Program-made: the position numbers and the translations under genes
From: an uncultured Oscillospiraceae bacterium
Lineage (GTDB): Bacteria > Bacillota > Clostridia > Oscillospirales > Acutalibacteraceae
Direction of reading: 5' to 3'
DNA length: 64,000 nucleotides
Assembly: GCA_949289045.1 (NCBI GenBank)
Contig: CASEMN010000001.1
Span: forward strand, 186,001-250,000
Part shown: piece after piece, positions 25,626 through 32,950 of the stretch
Layout of the letters: each line of letters begins with the position of its first letter
Numbering within the stretch: the first letter of the stretch is position 1
The notes under the pieces: generated by a model
Seen by the model: the letters and a program-made list of their open reading frames with translations, nothing else
What the model was told of the DNA's origin: nothing
The model's database searches: none

Positions 25626-25917
25626 ACAAAGAGTGGCAAGGAGTTATTCGGACTTGCCCCAAGAGGTCAGAGATAAAATCTCGCGGTCTTCTTTTGAAGT
25701 AGAGGGACTGCCGATGAGGGACGTAAGATGCCCCGTCTGCGACTATGTGATAGCCCGTGTGTACGCAGACATGCAAGGCCATTTCCACGCCAGGTGCCGG
25801 AAATGCAAATGGGAAAAGCCCATTAACCTCGCCTATTTCCGAAGTCAAAAAGGGATCTGGCGACTAAAGTTAAAATACTACGGCGAGGACTACTTTGAAA
25901 AACTGAATAATAGCTAA
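25615..25917 (+). CDS. Small zinc-ribbon protein (Com-like)
   Basis: 100 residues from the ATG at 25615 (GGAGG 9 nt upstream), overlapping the end of the ImmA gene by 11 bp. The centre contains CPVCDYVIARV and, about 20 residues on, CRKCKWEKP, a CxxC-x(20)-CxxC ribbon similar to the phage Mu Com family of small zinc-binding regulators. Such genes are common in phage and integrative-element control regions. The role here is unknown; translational or transcriptional regulation is possible. Confidence 0.75.
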   Translation: MVVEQRVARSYSDLPQEVRDKISRSSFEVEGLPMRDVRCPVCDYVIARVYADMQGHFHARCRKCKWEKPINLAYFRSQKGIWRLKLKYYGEDYFEKLNNS

Positions 25918-25964
25918 CTGACTTTGAATCGCGCAAGCGGAGGAAATCGAAAGATTAGACTGCC

Positions 25965-26038
25965 AAGCACCGTATGAAGCCAGAATCACAAGGGATATCC
26001 ATATCCTTTTGAGATTCTGATTTCGACGGTGCTTTTTT
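25965..26038 (+). terminator. Long nested hairpin with T-tract
   Basis: Outer arms 25965-25973 and 26026-26034 pair. Inside them a second stem forms between about 25981-25997 and 26002-26019. A run of T residues (26033-26038) follows. It ends the repressor-protease-ribbon operon. Confidence 0.75.
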
Positions 26039-26065
26039 GCGCTTTTCACTTCATACGATGATGAG

Positions 26066-26102
26066 AGTCCTTTCCCGAATCCGCTTGGGAAAGGACTTTT
26101 TT
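26066..26102 (+). terminator. Second intrinsic terminator
   Basis: Perfect 11-bp arms (26066-26076, 26087-26097) with a 10-nt loop and six T residues. Two terminators in a row suggest either strict insulation of the sigma gene or a short RNA between them. Confidence 0.75.
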
Positions 26103-26242
26103 CATGATAAACCCCGAGTGTTCGCATTTCTGCGCTGACAGGCGACGTTCTTCGAACTTTTGCGTATGCCAGAAGTTGGAGAATTATGGCGGGTGCGTTT
26201 TTATGCCCGACAGTTCATGGCAGCCTTACATAGCTAAATACC

Positions 26243-26298
26243 CGTGATCTCCGAATTTTTGATTTCAACCAAAATTCAAAAATTCAAAGGAGATCACG
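26243..26298 (+). promoter_or_regulatory. Long hairpin that sequesters the ribosome binding site of the sigma-like gene
   Basis: CGTGATCTCC (26243-26252) pairs exactly with GGAGATCACG (26289-26298), and the next 10 bases (26253-26262) pair with 26276-26285, leaving a 3-nt bulge. AAGGAG, the ribosome binding site (26287-26292), lies within the bulge and the right arm, 9 nt before the ATG. Translation should therefore be off unless the stem opens. The same palindrome could alternatively be a DNA operator. Confidence 0.65.
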
Positions 26299-26301
26299 AT
26301 A

Positions 26302-26742
26302 ATGACAAAGACATATACACTTACCGTTTTTAACACCTGTACTTCTCAGTATGAGGATGTTGAGGTTACCAGGGAGGTTTACAACGAGTTTCGCCGCGGA
26401 GAGTGGCGAATTGAGAAAAACGATGATAAGCATCGTGCAAACGAAACACCTTTCAGCGAACTGATTGGTGGCGACGATGGTGCGTTTGAGAACTTCTCCG
26501 AATTCATAGACAACAGTCAGAATCCCGAATTAATCTTCGCCGAGCATGCCAAAATCAAGGCGCTGTATTCTGCTATGAGTATGCTTTCTGACTTGGACAA
26601 GCAACTCCTGCAGGCATTATTCTTCGATGGCTTGACTGAAAGAGAATATGCAGAACTGACCGGCGTCTATAGAAACGCAGTCCATAAACGGAAGGTGCGA
26701 ATCTTGGAAAAACTGAAAAATTTCATGGAAATTGATTTGTGA
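26302..26742 (+). CDS. Sigma-70 region 4-like protein of an integrative element
   Basis: 146 residues. The last 60 hold a sigma-70 region 4-type helix-turn-helix: MSMLSDLDKQLLQALFF, then LTEREYAELTGVYRNAVHKRKVRILEKL. The N-terminal half is polar with a short beta-rich start. Proteins of this size and layout are common beside the recombinases of Firmicute integrative elements and are annotated as sigma factors, though region 2 is not evident. The ribosome binding site is buried in a hairpin, suggesting conditional translation. Confidence 0.78.
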   Translation: MTKTYTLTVFNTCTSQYEDVEVTREVYNEFRRGEWRIEKNDDKHRANETPFSELIGGDDGAFENFSEFIDNSQNPELIFAEHAKIKALYSAMSMLSDLDKQLLQALFFDGLTEREYAELTGVYRNAVHKRKVRILEKLKNFMEIDL

Positions 26743-26809
26743 GGGTGTGCAAAACCCGATTTTCGTTCCTATACAAGTGAGGAAAGACAAAATCGTTCCT
26801 CACTGTTCC

Positions 26810-27225
26810 TTGACAACTGAATAGCACAGCGCATCTTTTACCTTCCTTCTGCCGTCGGGAAACCGGCAAGCCACATGAGCGAACACTCGGACAAGCACTC
26901 ATTAAATGCAGATGTCCCGAGTCTTCAGGACTCAGACGATGCGGCGCAACCGCAGCGAAGGCCATGACAAGCAGACGAAATAATGATACTTGCGTCCAGT
27001 CCTAAAGTCGAGCGTTGAAGCGGCCAAGAGCCGTGAGCCGTCACAACAAAGGAGGGCGCCTCGGAGAGATCCTCGGAGGGGTGAGATTCCCATGAGGCCG
27101 AATGCACGGCCGGAAGGTGCGTTCCCGTTGATCGAGGGCGTCGTGGACAAATATCGGTTAAGGATCAAAACGATTGATACTATGCAGGTCGCCGCCTGCA
27201 GGATAATTGCAGACGGCGTCCTTTT
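26810..27225 (+). ncRNA. Candidate structured RNA ending in an intrinsic terminator
   Basis: The roughly 500 bp between the sigma-like and MazF genes has no credible gene but many short complementary blocks: TGCCG/CGGCA near 26850-26872, GAGTC/GACTC around a 5-nt loop near 26920-26933, TGCGG/CCGCA near 26939-26954, and GGCC/GGCC near 27095-27110. It ends in a stem 27187-27200 / 27208-27221 (two mismatches) followed by TTTT. It is GC-richer than its flanks. From memory its style resembles HEARO/OMEGA-type RNAs of mobile elements, but no IscB-like gene is present; only a covariance search can decide. Confidence 0.5.
27187..27225 (+). terminator. Intrinsic terminator before the MazF-like gene
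   Basis: Arms 27187-27200 and 27208-27221 pair at 12 of 14 positions with a 7-nt loop, followed by TTTT. It ends either the sigma transcript or the candidate structured RNA; MazF is then expressed by read-through or from its own promoter. Confidence 0.65.
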
Positions 27226-27246
27226 ACTTAACACGGAGGAACGAAA

Positions 27247-27609
27247 ATGAAAAAAGTCAAAAGAGGTCAGATTTACTATGCAGACCTCTCTCCCGTAGTG
27301 GGGAGTGAGCAGGATGGATTCCGCCCTGTTCTCATCTTACAGAATGACACAGGCAACAAATACAGCCCAACCACCATCATTGCGCCAATCACAAGCACAA
27401 AGCCCGACTCGCGCCTACCGACTCATGTCAGAGTCAATATAGAAGGGCTGGTCAGCGAATCTGTCGCTCTCCTCGAGCAGATCCGAACCATCGATAAGCG
27501 CAGGCTCGACGATTACGTTGGAAAACTCAATAAGGATATGATGGGCAAGGTCGACCACGCCATCATTACCAGCCTGGGCATAAAAGTTATGGAGGGATTG
27601 TTGAAATGA
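27247..27609 (+). CDS. MazF/PemK-family protein (type II toxin fold)
   Basis: 120 residues, complete. KRGQIYYADLSPVVGSEQDGFRPVLILQND is the conserved MazF/PemK start, followed by TTIIAPITS, the RLPTHV loop and LLEQIRTIDKRRL. The family consists of sequence-specific mRNA endoribonucleases usually held by an antitoxin encoded just upstream. No antitoxin gene lies upstream here: the preceding 500 bp appear non-coding. Downstream, a 49-residue protein starts inside the MazF stop (ATGA). Either that protein takes the partner role or the MazF fold has been recruited for control of the element. Toxicity is not established from the sequence. Confidence 0.9.
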   Translation: MKKVKRGQIYYADLSPVVGSEQDGFRPVLILQNDTGNKYSPTTIIAPITSTKPDSRLPTHVRVNIEGLVSESVALLEQIRTIDKRRLDDYVGKLNKDMMGKVDHAIITSLGIKVMEGLLK

Positions 27610-27755
27610 AAAACGACAGCAACAATGCCTCTTTCGTATACAGCGTAAACCTGCTCCGAATGCTGCTTGGCATGGAGCTGATTACCGAAGACGAATACAA
27701 CAAGATCGTAGCAATCAGCGAGGATCACTACGGCGCAAAAATTTATTGCGTCTGA
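27606..27755 (+). CDS. 49-residue SHOCT-like microprotein coupled to MazF
   Basis: The start overlaps the MazF stop by four bases (ATGA), so it is probably translationally coupled. The sequence has a short helical core (SVNLLRMLLGMELITEDEYNKIVAI) like the SHOCT motif, a small helix pair often found next to recombinases in Firmicute elements. It could serve as MazF's partner or as an accessory recombination protein; neither is proven. Confidence 0.65.
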   Translation: MKNDSNNASFVYSVNLLRMLLGMELITEDEYNKIVAISEDHYGAKIYCV

Positions 27756-27864
27756 ACCGAAAATCTTCCGATTCTCGCTGGATGTTTCCGAACTCTTGTG
27801 GTATCTGTTTGTGTTGCCGAAAGGCAAATCAGCGGGCAGTCCCCGCAGAAAGGAGTAAAGCTCA

Positions 27865-29400
27865 ATGAACGTTATTGAAATCACAGCCGAGAAAAAAACG
27901 GCACAGGAAACGATCCGGCTGGCAGCCTACTGCCGAGTATCCAGTGACAGCGAAGACCAGCTTCACTCCTTCGCCGCACAGATCAGATACTACAAGGACT
28001 ATGAGAGAAGACATCCTCAGTACAAACTGGTTGATATCTATGCGGATGAAGGCATCACCGGCACCTGCATGGACAAGCGCGACGATCTGCATCGGTTGAT
28101 TCGAGACTGTAAGAAAGGCTTGATCGACCGCATCATCGTCAAATCGGTGTCCCGATTCGCAAGAAACACGCAAGAGCTTCTGGCAACGATCCGCTTTCTC
28201 AAGGATATCGGCGTCAGCGTCTACTTCGAGGAACAGGGCATCGATACCGATAAACTGAATAGTGAGATGATCGTAACATTCCCCGGTATGGCCGCTCAGC
28301 AAGAGAGCGAGTCTATATCGGGGAATATGCGTTGGAGTTATAAAAAGCGGATGGAGTCCGGCGACTTCAATTGCTGTGCTCCGGCATACGGCTTCGACCT
28401 TATCGACGGTAACCTGGTCATCAACGAAACGGAAGCGGTCGTCGTCCGTAGGATCTTCTCCATGTACCTTCAAGGCTACGGGAAGCAGGCTATTGCAAAC
28501 AAGCTGAACGAGGAAAGCGTCCCAAGGCGCCACGACACAAAACTATGGTACGCCTTCGGAATCGACTACATGCTGAATAATGAACGGTATATGGGCGATG
28601 CGCTGCTTCAAAAGAAGTACACCACGGATACGCTCCCATTCAAGAAAGTCAAGAATCGCGGAGAGCGTCCGAAGTACTATGTCGAGAACGCCAATCCTGC
28701 CATTGTCAGCAGAGAAACCTATGCTGCAGTACAAGAACTGCAAAAATCCCGTCAGAAGAACATGGGTGGGAAGAAAACCAGCTATCCTCTGACCGGCATG
28801 CTTCGCTGTCCAGACTGCGGCAGATCATACCGCAGACAGATTGTCAGAGGCAGAGCCTACTGGCTGTGCTCCGGCAGAGCTTCCGGCGCAACGATCTGCT
28901 CCAGCCAACGGATGGCCGAATCAGATGTGCATGAAGCGTTCAACAAAATGCTCTTCAAGCTGAAGAAACATCACCATGCGATCCTTGGTGCGCTGATTCG
29001 GGACATCGAAGTCATGCAGAGCAAAACAAGCGAGAATCATGAGAAGATCGCAGAGATAGACAAGGAAATTGCTGACCTTGCTGCCAGGAACCTCGTCATC
29101 GTAAGACTGCACACAAGCGGTATCCTTAATGGCTCTGACTACTCGGCACAGTCTTCCGAGATCAACAATAGAATCAGCGCCCTGCGCTCTGAACGGAAAA
29201 AGAAACTCGCCGAGGACGAAGGTGACGAGCAGCTTGATAAACTCAAGGAACTGCAGAGCATCCTCGATGAATATGAGCCGACAGAAGCCTTCGACGAGGA
29301 TCTGTTCCATCAGATCATTGAAAAGGCAGTCGTGATGAGCAAATCGGGAATTGCCTTCTATCTGATCGGCGGCCTTAAACTGACCGAAGCCATAGCATGA
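27865..29400 (+). CDS. Large serine recombinase 1
   Basis: 511 residues. The N-terminal resolvase domain (about 17-165) has the catalytic Ser in YCRVSS (S26), the EGITGT turn, KSVSRFARN and SESISGNMRW. A recombinase domain follows (about 185-290, with YGKQAIANKLNEESVPRR and MLNNERYMGDALLQKKY). A zinc ribbon CPDCG...CSGR...C is at about 313-350, and then a coiled coil of the large serine integrase type. AAAGGAG precedes the ATG. First of three adjacent recombinase-family genes. The catalytic set looks complete, so it can probably cut and exchange att sites. Confidence 0.95.
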   Translation: MNVIEITAEKKTAQETIRLAAYCRVSSDSEDQLHSFAAQIRYYKDYERRHPQYKLVDIYADEGITGTCMDKRDDLHRLIRDCKKGLIDRIIVKSVSRFARNTQELLATIRFLKDIGVSVYFEEQGIDTDKLNSEMIVTFPGMAAQQESESISGNMRWSYKKRMESGDFNCCAPAYGFDLIDGNLVINETEAVVVRRIFSMYLQGYGKQAIANKLNEESVPRRHDTKLWYAFGIDYMLNNERYMGDALLQKKYTTDTLPFKKVKNRGERPKYYVENANPAIVSRETYAAVQELQKSRQKNMGGKKTSYPLTGMLRCPDCGRSYRRQIVRGRAYWLCSGRASGATICSSQRMAESDVHEAFNKMLFKLKKHHHAILGALIRDIEVMQSKTSENHEKIAEIDKEIADLAARNLVIVRLHTSGILNGSDYSAQSSEINNRISALRSERKKKLAEDEGDEQLDKLKELQSILDEYEPTEAFDEDLFHQIIEKAVVMSKSGIAFYLIGGLKLTEAIA

Positions 29401-29419
29401 AAGGACGGTGAAAAAGAAT

Positions 29420-30307
29420 ATGAAAAACAGAAACATACCCTTCGGATACAGATACGAAGATGGAAAGATCGTCGTCAATCCAGACGAGCAGAACACACTT
29501 CAAAGAATCTGCTCCGAATACCTTAACGGACGTTCGCTTCTGCAGATCGCCAACGGGTTGGAATCGGACAAGGTGGAGTTCGCCCCTGGCGTTATAACAT
29601 GGAACAAAGCCAGGATCATGCGGATCGTGGATGATGACCGCTACCTTGGAAACGCCACCTATCCCAAGGTCATCGACGAAGCAACGATTGAAAGACTACG
29701 GAGTCGAAAGGCATCCCGCAACACACAGACGGGCACGGATCGGCAGTCGGGAATCTACCTGCTGAAAGTTCCGGTTGTCTGTCCAGCCTGCGGCAAGCCG
29801 ATGCGTCGTCTGCAGGACGCCAGATGCAAATGCACACAGAAATGGGTTTGCAACCAATGCCAAATCCAGATCAAAAAAGAAGATACTGAACTGATGGAAG
29901 AAATTGTCGACTTTCTGAATGGTCTGATTCGAAATCCGGAGATTATAAGAACTGTACAGCCCAGCCAAGCGGAGCCTTCCATCGAACAGCGACGGCTTGA
30001 CAACGAGATTGCGAGAACCCTCGAAGGATATGACTTCGACAGGGACGCCCTTCGAGAGAAGCTGTATCAGCGAGCAACCATCGGATACCAGCAGATTGGT
30101 AACGAAACATACGTTGAGTACATGCTGAAAAACACGCTCGAACAGCACGACATTCTTGACGGCTTTGATTCAGAGCTGACCAATAAAACCATTAAGGTGA
30201 TCAGGCTCGCAGAGAGCGGTTCCGTCAGCATCATCCTAATCAACGATCAAGAAATACGAAAGGAGCAGACCGACCATGCAAGCAGCAACCCAAACGATGC
30301 CACCTAA
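29420..30307 (+). CDS. Recombinase-family protein lacking the catalytic resolvase domain
   Basis: 295 residues from the ATG at 29420; a GTG at 29408 would add four residues. The protein starts directly with the recombinase domain (IPFGYRYEDGKIVVNPDEQ, then RSLLQIANGL and IVDDDRYLGNATYPKV), followed by a zinc ribbon (CPACGKPMRR ... CKCTQKWVCNQC) and a helical C-terminus. The Ser-containing N-terminal domain is absent. There is no sign of a frameshift or remnant upstream, so this looks like a stable architecture: a DNA-binding accessory subunit for the recombinases on either side. Its end overlaps the next gene by 32 bp. Confidence 0.88.
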   Translation: MKNRNIPFGYRYEDGKIVVNPDEQNTLQRICSEYLNGRSLLQIANGLESDKVEFAPGVITWNKARIMRIVDDDRYLGNATYPKVIDEATIERLRSRKASRNTQTGTDRQSGIYLLKVPVVCPACGKPMRRLQDARCKCTQKWVCNQCQIQIKKEDTELMEEIVDFLNGLIRNPEIIRTVQPSQAEPSIEQRRLDNEIARTLEGYDFDRDALREKLYQRATIGYQQIGNETYVEYMLKNTLEQHDILDGFDSELTNKTIKVIRLAESGSVSIILINDQEIRKEQTDHASSNPNDAT

Positions 30308-31913
30308 AGTGGTACATACGATTCCCGCAACAATTAACTTACAAGAGGAAGTCAAAAACGCCCACAAACAGCTTCGTGTCGCCGCCTACTGCCGAGTATC
30401 AACAAAGCAGGAAGATCAGCTCAACAGCTACGATGTTCAGCGCAGAGCCTATACCGATAAGATCAATGGAGAACCCGGATGGACGATGGTCGGCATCTAT
30501 GCCGACAAGGGCATCACCGGAACGAGTGTCAAAAAGCGCGATGACTTCAACAGGCTGATGCGCCATTGCAAGCAGGGCAAGGTCGACATGATCATCACCA
30601 AATCTGTAGCCCGATTCGCACGAAACACCCTCGACTGCTTGAACCACACTCGTATGCTGAAAGAATACAATGTGGACGTGTACTTCGAGGAACAAGGAAT
30701 CCACAGTATTCAGCCAGGAGCTGAGTTCTATATCACAATATACGGCTCCATCGCTCAAAGCGAATCGGAAAACATCAGCGCCAATGTGCGCTGGGGTAAG
30801 GCACAGAGTGCAAAAGAAGGAAACGTACCGTTCCATTACAAACGCTTCCTTGGATACCGCAGAGGTTCGGATGGAAAACCCGAGATCGATCCCGAACAAG
30901 CAGTTGTAGTCAAAAGGATCTATGAAAGATTCCTCGCCGGTGACAGCCTCGCCACGATAGCCAACGATCTTAATGCGGATGGGATTCCGACTCCCTCCGG
31001 CATCGGTCAATGGCAGAGAGGAACGATTGAATCTATCCTCACCAACGAGAAATACAAAGGCGACGCCATCCTCAACAAGACCTACATCAGAGACTGCCTG
31101 TCAAAGAAGGTCATGATCAACAACGGTGAGCGTCCGAAATACTATGTCGAGAACAATCATCCCGCAATCATCGACTCCTGCACCTTCGGTAGAGTGCAAG
31201 AGGAAATGGCAAGACGGAGCGGAAAGCGGAAGGTCAAGCAGGTCGGCACGAAAACCGAGCAAGGTCGATACTCCAGCAAATACGCTCTAACAGAGCTTCT
31301 GATCTGCGGAGAATGCGGAACGCCATATCGCAGATGCACCTGGGCAGCCAACGGTAAGAAAAAGGTGGTATGGCGGTGCATCAACCGCCTTGACTATGGT
31401 AAGAAATACTGCCACGACTCCCCGAGCATTGAGGAAAGCGTCCTGCAGGAAGCCATCATGAAAGCGGTGCTTCAAACCGCCAAACAGAATGCCGATGTGC
31501 TCAAAACGCTGAAACTCCATATTGGCATGGGCTTATCAGCAGAAACATCTGAGGACAACAGCCTCGACCTTCAGATTAGGATCGCAGAGATCGAGGCAGA
31601 ATTCCAAAAGATGCTCAAAGCCATCGCCGCCGACAACGTCGAAGCTTTCGATGAGGAAAAAGCAAAGGCTCTCATGGATGAAAAGGCAAAACTGCAGATT
31701 CAGCTTGACCGGATTGCTGATACAAAGCAAAAACGCGAAAATGCAAAATCCAGGCTCGATGAGATCTTCACGATTATAGAAACTCTGGCTAATCACCCGA
31801 TCAGCTATGATGATCCGATCGTGAGACAAATACTCGAGAGCGTGATCGTCGAATCCAAAGATAGGATCAAAGTAGTCTTTGTCGGCGGTCTCGAAGTAAC
31901 ACGACTCATGTGA
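30276..31913 (+). CDS. Large serine recombinase 2
   Basis: 545 residues, starting inside the end of the preceding gene with AAAGGAG upstream. It is a complete resolvase domain: YCRVST with catalytic S42, KGITGTS, KSVARFARNT, and SESENISANVRWGK. A recombinase domain follows (GDSLATIANDLNADGIPTPSG, ILTNEKYKGDAILNKTY), then a zinc ribbon (CGECGTPYRR ... WRCINR ... KYCHDSP) and a coiled coil. With the other two genes it makes a tri-recombinase operon, common at one end of Firmicute integrative elements. A strong terminator follows. Confidence 0.95.
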   Translation: MQAATQTMPPKVVHTIPATINLQEEVKNAHKQLRVAAYCRVSTKQEDQLNSYDVQRRAYTDKINGEPGWTMVGIYADKGITGTSVKKRDDFNRLMRHCKQGKVDMIITKSVARFARNTLDCLNHTRMLKEYNVDVYFEEQGIHSIQPGAEFYITIYGSIAQSESENISANVRWGKAQSAKEGNVPFHYKRFLGYRRGSDGKPEIDPEQAVVVKRIYERFLAGDSLATIANDLNADGIPTPSGIGQWQRGTIESILTNEKYKGDAILNKTYIRDCLSKKVMINNGERPKYYVENNHPAIIDSCTFGRVQEEMARRSGKRKVKQVGTKTEQGRYSSKYALTELLICGECGTPYRRCTWAANGKKKVVWRCINRLDYGKKYCHDSPSIEESVLQEAIMKAVLQTAKQNADVLKTLKLHIGMGLSAETSEDNSLDLQIRIAEIEAEFQKMLKAIAADNVEAFDEEKAKALMDEKAKLQIQLDRIADTKQKRENAKSRLDEIFTIIETLANHPISYDDPIVRQILESVIVESKDRIKVVFVGGLEVTRLM

Positions 31914-31940
31914 CTGTTTCATACCCTTCTTTCACACATA

Positions 31941-31994
31941 CCGCCCCGCCTTATGACAGCAGCCATAAGGCGGGGCGGAAATCCCTTTTTTCAA
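31941..31994 (+). terminator. Intrinsic terminator of the recombinase operon
   Basis: Perfect 15-bp GC-rich arms (31941-31955 and 31964-31978) with an 8-nt loop, then a run of T residues from about 31985. Confidence 0.88.
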
Positions 31995-32140
31995 AAAGAA
32001 TACTCAAAATATGATCTCATTGTCAATGCTTTTAGTGTTAGGGTCGGGCGAAATTAACCACTCCGGGTCAGGAGAAAATCGCCAATTTTGGTCAAACGAA
32101 AATCACCAATCTGGGGTAGCCAGCCCCCAGGTAGTATTGT

Positions 32141-32950
32141 TTACCCGGCCTGTTGCGGGTCAGCCGGTGAGCCAGTAGAAGTACGCAGGGCAACCGTCTC
32201 CAACTTCCTGCCCCGGAAGCTCTCTCCCTTAATGGTAAAGACCACAGCATCGTCAAAGATGCGGTCCAGGGCGCACAGAAGAGCATCGTTCTCGCAGAAG
32301 TTCTCCTTCCACTGAGCAGGGTCACGGTTGCTGGTAAAGACCATGTTGGAGTAGCCCTCCTTCTGGTAGCGGCGGTCCACCATGTCAAAGAACAGCCGGG
32401 TATTCTCCTTGTCAAACTCACAGTGTCCCACCTCATCAATAATCAGGCAGGAAGGGCGGACAAGGTAGGACAGAAGGTTGCTCTCCCGGCCGGATCGGCG
32501 TGCGGAAGTCATGCGGTCCCGCAGCTCTGTCATCTTAATGAAGTAACTCCTAAATCCATGCTCACAGCAGGTACGCCCAAAAGCCTGGGCCAGATGGGTC
32601 TTGCCCGTACCAGGCCGTCCAATAAAGGCAAGGTTTTTGTGAGCATAGAGGGCAGACAACGTGGGGAGGCTACGGAGCTTGTCAACATTCTTTCCGGTGA
32701 CTCGGCTGAAATCAAAGTTGTCAAAGGTCTTGGGGACCTTCAGTGGGAGGTGGCTGGTGCGGAGCAGGAAATCCACTGTGGAACGCTCCCTCTTTTCCAG
32801 GAGATAGTCAAATACCTTTGCCACGGCGAGGGCTTCAGCATCGGTCATGTTGTGCTGCTGTACCAGCATTGCAAATTCCTGGGTGGAGAAACCATACTTT
32901 GTCAGCTCACGGGTGGCATGGGCCACCGCTTCAAACAGAGAGTCAGTCAT
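32141..32950 (-). CDS. istB: IS21-family helper ATPase IstB
   Basis: 269 residues from the ATG at 32950, overlapping the istA stop by 8 bp; an upstream in-frame start would run further into istA. Walker A GRPGTGKTHLAQAFG, Walker B CLIIDEVGHCEF and a sensor segment (NMVFTSNRDP) define the AAA+ IstB/DnaC-like fold. IstB oligomerises on target DNA and activates the IstA transposase. The gene looks intact. Confidence 0.95.
   Translation of the reverse strand: MTDSLFEAVAHATRELTKYGFSTQEFAMLVQQHNMTDAEALAVAKVFDYLLEKRERSTVDFLLRTSHLPLKVPKTFDNFDFSRVTGKNVDKLRSLPTLSALYAHKNLAFIGRPGTGKTHLAQAFGRTCCEHGFRSYFIKMTELRDRMTSARRSGRESNLLSYLVRPSCLIIDEVGHCEFDKENTRLFFDMVDRRYQKEGYSNMVFTSNRDPAQWKENFCENDALLCALDRIFDDAVVFTIKGESFRGRKLETVALRTSTGSPADPQQAG

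Noticed and set aside
26810..27225. Group II intron or self-splicing element
   Set aside because: No reverse transcriptase gene nearby and no recognisable domain V sequence.
26990..27250. An 86-codon plus-strand frame between the sigma-like and MazF genes
   Set aside because: Arg/Pro-rich translation typical of GC-rich non-coding DNA, no ribosome binding site, and it runs through the terminator hairpin into the MazF start.
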